Part shown: positions 11,195 through 14,659 of the stretch, piece after piece | Position numbering within the stretch: position 1 is the first letter of the stretch | How the letters are laid out: each line of letters opens with the position of its first letter | NCBI GenBank assembly: GCA_050184225.1 | Contig: JBFXAN010000159.1 | Location: forward strand, 1-14,659 | DNA: 14,659 nt | Direction: 5' to 3' | From: JBFXAN01 sp050184225 | Lineage (GTDB): Bacteria; Chloroflexota; Dehalococcoidia; CAUJGQ01 | Made by a program: the position numbers and the translations under genes | Notes under the pieces: model-generated | What the model saw: the letters and a program-made list of their open reading frames with translations, nothing else | What the model was told of the DNA's origin: nothing | Database searches by the model: none

Positions 11195-13774
11195 ATGGAC
11201 ACGGTCCGGATGCTCCCCGCACAGCCGGCAACCCTTATCGGCCGCGACGCCGATGCAGCGAGAATTCGAACGGCTCTGGCGGCTGATGGCGTGCGGCTGC
11301 TCACTCTCACTGGACCTGGAGGCGTGGGCAAGACCTGCCTCGCAGTCACGGTCACTGCATCAATCGCCGGCGCTTATCAGCATGGCGTCTGCTTCGTCGA
11401 TCTGGCGCCGCTCTCCGACCCCGCGCTTGTCATTTCCGCGATCGGCCGCGCGCTTGATATTCAGGAGACGGCAACCGAGCCGCTGTTGATGACCGTGACG
11501 CGGGAGTTGCAGTCGCGACGTCTGCTGTTGCTCCTGGACAACTTCGAGCATCTACTCGACGCCGCATCGACCGTCTCCGAGCTCATCGCCACGTGCCCAT
11601 TGCTTCAGATCCTGGTCACGAGCCGCGTCGCGCTGCGGCTTCGCGAGGAGCGCGAGGTGAAGGTACCGCTCCTTGCCATCCCGAACGACGACCACCGGCA
11701 TGATCCGGTCTCGTTGATCGGTGTCCCCGCTGTGGCGCTTTTCGTCGAGCGCGCCCGCACGGCACGGAGTGGCTTCTCCGTGACGGACGCTAATACGGCC
11801 ACCGTCGCCGCCGTGGCGGCACGACTGGAGGGACTGCCGCTCGCGATCGAGCTTGCCGCGGCCCGGATCAAGCTCATGTCCGCCGAGACGTTGCTTCAGT
11901 TGTTCGGCCGTCCCTTGGACCTGCTTGCAGGCGGCGCCCGCGACACGCCGTCGCGCCAGCAGAGTGTCCGCGCGACGATCGCCTGGAGCTACGACTTGCT
12001 GGACGGCGGCAGTCGGGCGACGCTCCGCCGGCTCGCCGTTTTCGCGGGGGGGTGCACGCTGGAAGCTGCAGCTGTCGTCGCCGGCGAGGAAGGTGAGCAG
12101 ATAGGAGACGTGCTCGACCGAATGGAACCGCTCGTCGACGCTCAGCTTCTCCGCACAGAGGAGCAGCCTGACGGTTCATTGCGCTTCCGGATGCTGGAGA
12201 CAGTTCGCGAGTTCGCGCTGGAGAGGCTGGAGGCAGACGGCGAGGCGGAGAGCACGCAGCGACGGCACGCCGAGTTCTTCCTCGCCCTGGCAGAGCAGGC
12301 CGAGCCGCCAATCAAGAGCGGCGAGCGGGACGTATGGCTGCGGCAGCTGGATGCCGATCTGGACAACATTCGGGCTGCGCTCGCCTGGTGCCGGAGCAAC
12401 CCTGCCGCTGTCGAGATCGGCTTGCGGCTTGCCGCCACGCTCGACATGTACTGGCACTACCGCGACCACTGGCGCGAGGCTCGTGGGTGGCTCGGGAGTC
12501 TGCTTGCGATCGACGTAGCGACAATCCAACCTGCCGTCCGGGCCGCTGCCCTCTGCGAGGCCGGCCGGCTCGACGTGTTCCTCCGGAATGAGGACGCCCA
12601 CGTCCCGCTCGACGAGTGCGTGCCCATGGCGCGAGCGCTGGGTGAAACGAGAACGCTCGCCTACGCGCTCACCTGGCTCTCACGGCTGGCGCGGGACAAG
12701 GGGGACAACGCTAGGGGGCGAGCCTTCGCCGCCGAGGCCGTCGCGCTCTTTCGAACAACAGCCGATCGCTGGGGGCTGGCACTGGCGCTATGGTACGAGG
12801 CCACCGCACCAGCCCGCCTCAACGACGATGCAGCTCTTCCACTCACCGAGGAGAGCTTGAGGCTCTTTCGAGAGCTGCATGACCGCTGGGGCATGGCGCT
12901 CGGTTACGAGCTGCTGGCGAACTTCCAGGCTCGTCGAGGGAACACCGCGGCGGCCCGTCAGGCCGCGGAGAACGCCCTTGAGCTTCGTCGGGCGGAAGGT
13001 GTCAAGTATGCAATCGCCAGCTCGCTGGGTACCCTCGCGAACATCCTGGAACGAGATGGGAATTATCGGCGTGCTGCAACGGCGTACGACGAATCAATCG
13101 CGCTCCGTCGCGAGCTTGGTTTGATGCATGAGCTCGCTACAGGGCTCCGACGCCGTGGGTATGTCACGCACCGGCTCAACCAGGAGAAACAGGCGCTGCT
13201 GCACCTTCAAGAGAGCCTTCGCATCAACGCCAGTCATGGATACGAGCCGGGCATGGCACTGACGATCGCCGGCATTGCCGCGGTCACTATGGCGATCGGT
13301 CGGCCCGAGCTCGCCGCACAGCTCGCGGCCGCCGCTCAATCGGTGATCGACCGCGCCGGCTGGGGCAACCACGCCGGCGAGCGTGCTGCGTATGAACGGA
13401 ACATCGCGGCAGCGCGCGCAGACGAAGGTGGTATGACACGCGCATCAGCGGAGGTAGACGGCGGCCCGCTCACCCTCCAAGAGGCGACCGAACGCGCCCT
13501 TCAGATCGAACCGCCGGTTGCCGCCGTCACATCATTCGGACGACACGCACACCTCCCGGATGGGATCACCAGACGCGAGTCAGAAGTGCTCCGGCTGGTT
13601 GCCGCCGGGATGAGCAACCGCGAGATCGCGGAGGCGCTCGTGGTCAGCGTTCGCACCGTTGAGAAGCACATCGCCCGTCTCTACGCCAAGATCAACGCCC
13701 GCGGCCGCGCAGACGCCACGACGTACGCCGTGCGGCACGGGCTCCTTTCACTGGACGCCTCCGCAGCACCGTGA
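11195..13774 (+). CDS. Large ATPase-TPR-LuxR transcriptional regulator
   Basis: An 859-residue STAND-type regulator. The N-terminal NB-ARC/AAA-like ATPase has Walker A TGPGGVGKTC (Lys46), Walker B LLLLLDNFEH (Asp115), VTSRVALRLREER as sensor region, and GLPLAIELAAARIK, a GxP-type motif that binds nucleotide in NB-ARC proteins. The winged-helix part follows (AWSYDLLDGGSRATLRRLAV, then FRMLETVREFALERL). The middle, about residues 340-740, is helical and TPR-like with repeated (A)LGxxxxxRG(D/N) patterns, probably the signal or partner sensor. The C-terminal LuxR/GerE HTH (about 790-850) reads TRRESEVLRLVAAGMSNREI then VSVRTVEKHIARLYAKI. No response-regulator receiver domain is present. The ATG at 11195 has AGGA 7 bases upstream. 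Likely targets are neighbours, perhaps the gene at 13980; that is inference. Confidence 0.93.
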   Translation: MDTVRMLPAQPATLIGRDADAARIRTALAADGVRLLTLTGPGGVGKTCLAVTVTASIAGAYQHGVCFVDLAPLSDPALVISAIGRALDIQETATEPLLMTVTRELQSRRLLLLLDNFEHLLDAASTVSELIATCPLLQILVTSRVALRLREEREVKVPLLAIPNDDHRHDPVSLIGVPAVALFVERARTARSGFSVTDANTATVAAVAARLEGLPLAIELAAARIKLMSAETLLQLFGRPLDLLAGGARDTPSRQQSVRATIAWSYDLLDGGSRATLRRLAVFAGGCTLEAAAVVAGEEGEQIGDVLDRMEPLVDAQLLRTEEQPDGSLRFRMLETVREFALERLEADGEAESTQRRHAEFFLALAEQAEPPIKSGERDVWLRQLDADLDNIRAALAWCRSNPAAVEIGLRLAATLDMYWHYRDHWREARGWLGSLLAIDVATIQPAVRAAALCEAGRLDVFLRNEDAHVPLDECVPMARALGETRTLAYALTWLSRLARDKGDNARGRAFAAEAVALFRTTADRWGLALALWYEATAPARLNDDAALPLTEESLRLFRELHDRWGMALGYELLANFQARRGNTAAARQAAENALELRRAEGVKYAIASSLGTLANILERDGNYRRAATAYDESIALRRELGLMHELATGLRRRGYVTHRLNQEKQALLHLQESLRINASHGYEPGMALTIAGIAAVTMAIGRPELAAQLAAAAQSVIDRAGWGNHAGERAAYERNIAAARADEGGMTRASAEVDGGPLTLQEATERALQIEPPVAAVTSFGRHAHLPDGITRRESEVLRLVAAGMSNREIAEALVVSVRTVEKHIARLYAKINARGRADATTYAVRHGLLSLDASAAP

Positions 13775-13819
13775 CGTACGTAGTTCCACGCTATTTTCAC
13801 TGATCTCCGCTCCATACGT

Positions 13820-13843
13820 GGACGCACCGATGCCGGTGCGTCC
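13820..13843 (+). terminator. Hairpin downstream of the LuxR regulator gene
   Basis: A perfect 10-base-pair GC-rich stem (13820-13829 with 13834-13843, GGACGCACCG/CGGTGCGTCC) with the tetraloop ATGC lies 46 bases after the regulator stop. No T-run follows (CTCGTCATTAG), so efficiency as an intrinsic terminator is uncertain. It separates the regulator gene from the gene at 13980. Confidence 0.5.
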
Positions 13844-13897
13844 CTCGTCATTAGAGACTCCGATCGTCGAGGGTCTTGGCGGATGCGGTTGGGAGGC

Positions 13898-13956
13898 CAC
13901 CTGTACCCGGCGAGCCCTCGGCGTTCCCCAAGCCCCGCACGTGGCGGGGACAGGTG
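13898..13956 (+). other. Structured leader upstream of the SnoaL-hydrolase gene
   Basis: CACCTGT (13898-13904) and ACAGGTG (13950-13956) are perfect complements and enclose a smaller stem, CCCCGC (13933-13938) with GCGGGG (13944-13949). The set ends about 8 bases before the GGGAGGAG ribosome-binding site of the gene at 13980. It could be an operator for the upstream regulator or an mRNA leader fold. It matches no riboswitch class that I recognise. Confidence 0.25.
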
Positions 13957-13979
13957 CGCAGCAAGGGAGGAGCTACGCC

Positions 13980-14659
13980 ATGAGAGTAGTCAAGGGCTCA
14001 GTGGGAAAGGAGCATCCGTGCCTGGGGCACAAGTCGTTGCCGGCGGTGGTCGGCGCGGTGATCGCGATCGCCGCGCTGGTCTGCGGACTCTGGGACGGCG
14101 CCACCGCCCGCATAGCAGCAGAGCCGGCGCAGCCCGAAGAGAGCGGACCCGAGGGGATCCACCGCCGGCTGCTCGAACGGATCAGCTTTGGCGACGTTGA
14201 TGGGGCGATGGCGATGTTCGCAGACGACGCCAACGTCTGGGACGCCCTCGGCTGCGTGCCAAACTGTCTCGGCAAAGAGCGTATCCGCGCCGCCATTGAG
14301 ACCGCGGTCCACAAAAACTGGCAGTTCAGCGCCGTCGAGGTTGAGTCCCATCGCACCAGCTTCACCGCGTGGACAGTGAGCCGGACAGAACTCCGCGGCG
14401 ACGACCTCAACGCCAAGGGGATCGAGCGCATCCTCGCGGGATACGCACTCGCGTTGCGCGGCGGGAGGATCGCCTCGCTGCGCGGCGGCTATGACATCAC
14501 CGACGAGCAGACGCGACTCTTCCGCTCTCAGCCGGCCGCTCCAGGGAGCAGGCTCACCGGCACAGAGATTCCGCCGCCTGCGCCATCAGCCGACGGAGTG
14601 CTGAGCGACTTCGGCGGTCGCCGGATCTACATGGAATGCATGGGAGTGGGATCGCCCAC
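13980..14659 (+). CDS. Membrane-anchored SnoaL-like protein fused to an alpha/beta-hydrolase (partial, runs off the window)
   Basis: The ATG at 13980 has GGGAGGAG 8 bases upstream, and the frame is open to the window end (226 codons plus two bases). Residues 1-20 are basic and polar; about 21-38 (LPAVVGAVIAIAALVCGLW) form a hydrophobic signal anchor or uncleaved signal, so the rest should be outside the membrane. Residues about 57-165 look like a SnoaL/NTF2-type cone domain (LLERISFGDVDGAMAMFADD, the cysteine pair GCVPNCLG, then NAKGIERILAGYALAL). After a proline-rich linker (PPPAPSADG), DFGGRRIYMECMGVGSP matches the first strands of alpha/beta-hydrolases that begin GRRLYLECxGxGSPTVVLEAG. The nucleophile and the rest lie beyond the window. 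It follows the LuxR regulator by 205 bases. Domain assignments are by pattern only. Confidence 0.72.
   Translation, partial: MRVVKGSVGKEHPCLGHKSLPAVVGAVIAIAALVCGLWDGATARIAAEPAQPEESGPEGIHRRLLERISFGDVDGAMAMFADDANVWDALGCVPNCLGKERIRAAIETAVHKNWQFSAVEVESHRTSFTAWTVSRTELRGDDLNAKGIERILAGYALALRGGRIASLRGGYDITDEQTRLFRSQPAAPGSRLTGTEIPPPAPSADGVLSDFGGRRIYMECMGVGSP

Noticed and set aside
13973..14431. Minus-strand frames opposite the last gene
   Set aside because: The plus strand carries a ribosome-binding site, a membrane anchor and SnoaL-like and hydrolase patterns. The minus-strand frames have none.

Overview
The window is GC-rich bacterial chromosomal DNA. Its densely packed genes, mixed GTG/ATG starts, molybdenum hydroxylase operon, giant ATPase-LuxR regulator and many intergenic palindromic repeats look most like Chloroflexota (Thermomicrobia/Sphaerobacter-type). 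That assignment is inferred from gene style; there is no marker gene. No rRNA, tRNA, CRISPR array or insertion-sequence transposase was seen.

Layout. 1-1097: the 3' end of thiL followed by thiD, two consecutive kinases of thiamine pyrophosphate synthesis, separated by a palindromic repeat element. 1093-1210: a heptamer-based inverted repeat that closes both thiD and the convergent gene for a 61-residue membrane protein (1207-1392, minus). 1585-5646: an operon for a three-subunit molybdenum hydroxylase in the order FAD subunit, [2Fe-2S] subunit, molybdopterin subunit, followed by a MoaD/ThiS/CysO-like ubiquitin-fold protein. A perfect dyad lies upstream as a candidate operator. 5649-6074: a second palindromic element, a 64-residue hypothetical gene and a strong hairpin. 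6127-8247 (minus): a DinB-fold protein and an FGGY sugar kinase, separated by a second heptamer-type inverted repeat. 8342-9751: a cobyrinic acid a,c-diamide synthase (CobB/CbiA), divergent from the kinase.

9853-11125 is an untidy accessory patch. It holds a small conserved-looking hypothetical gene, an AbrB/MazE-type antitoxin-like gene (minus) whose stop overlaps the start of a frame-disrupted partner, a second frameshifted gene behind it, and a short plus-strand remnant resembling the end of a MarR regulator. 11195-13774 encodes an 859-residue regulator (P-loop NB-ARC-like ATPase, TPR-like region, LuxR HTH). It is followed by a membrane-anchored SnoaL-like protein that appears to be fused to an alpha/beta-hydrolase and runs off the window at 14659.

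The most distinctive feature is the repeat load at gene ends. Four inverted-repeat elements plus one perfect hairpin lie at junctions in the first 7 kb. Several supply stop codons, C-terminal residues or Shine-Dalgarno-like purine tracts to the flanking genes. The second notable region is the AbrB cassette with two decayed partner genes. I see no clear evidence of a wholly new defence or metabolic system. The best novelty candidates are the SnoaL-hydrolase fusion beside the large regulator and the AbrB-linked cassette.
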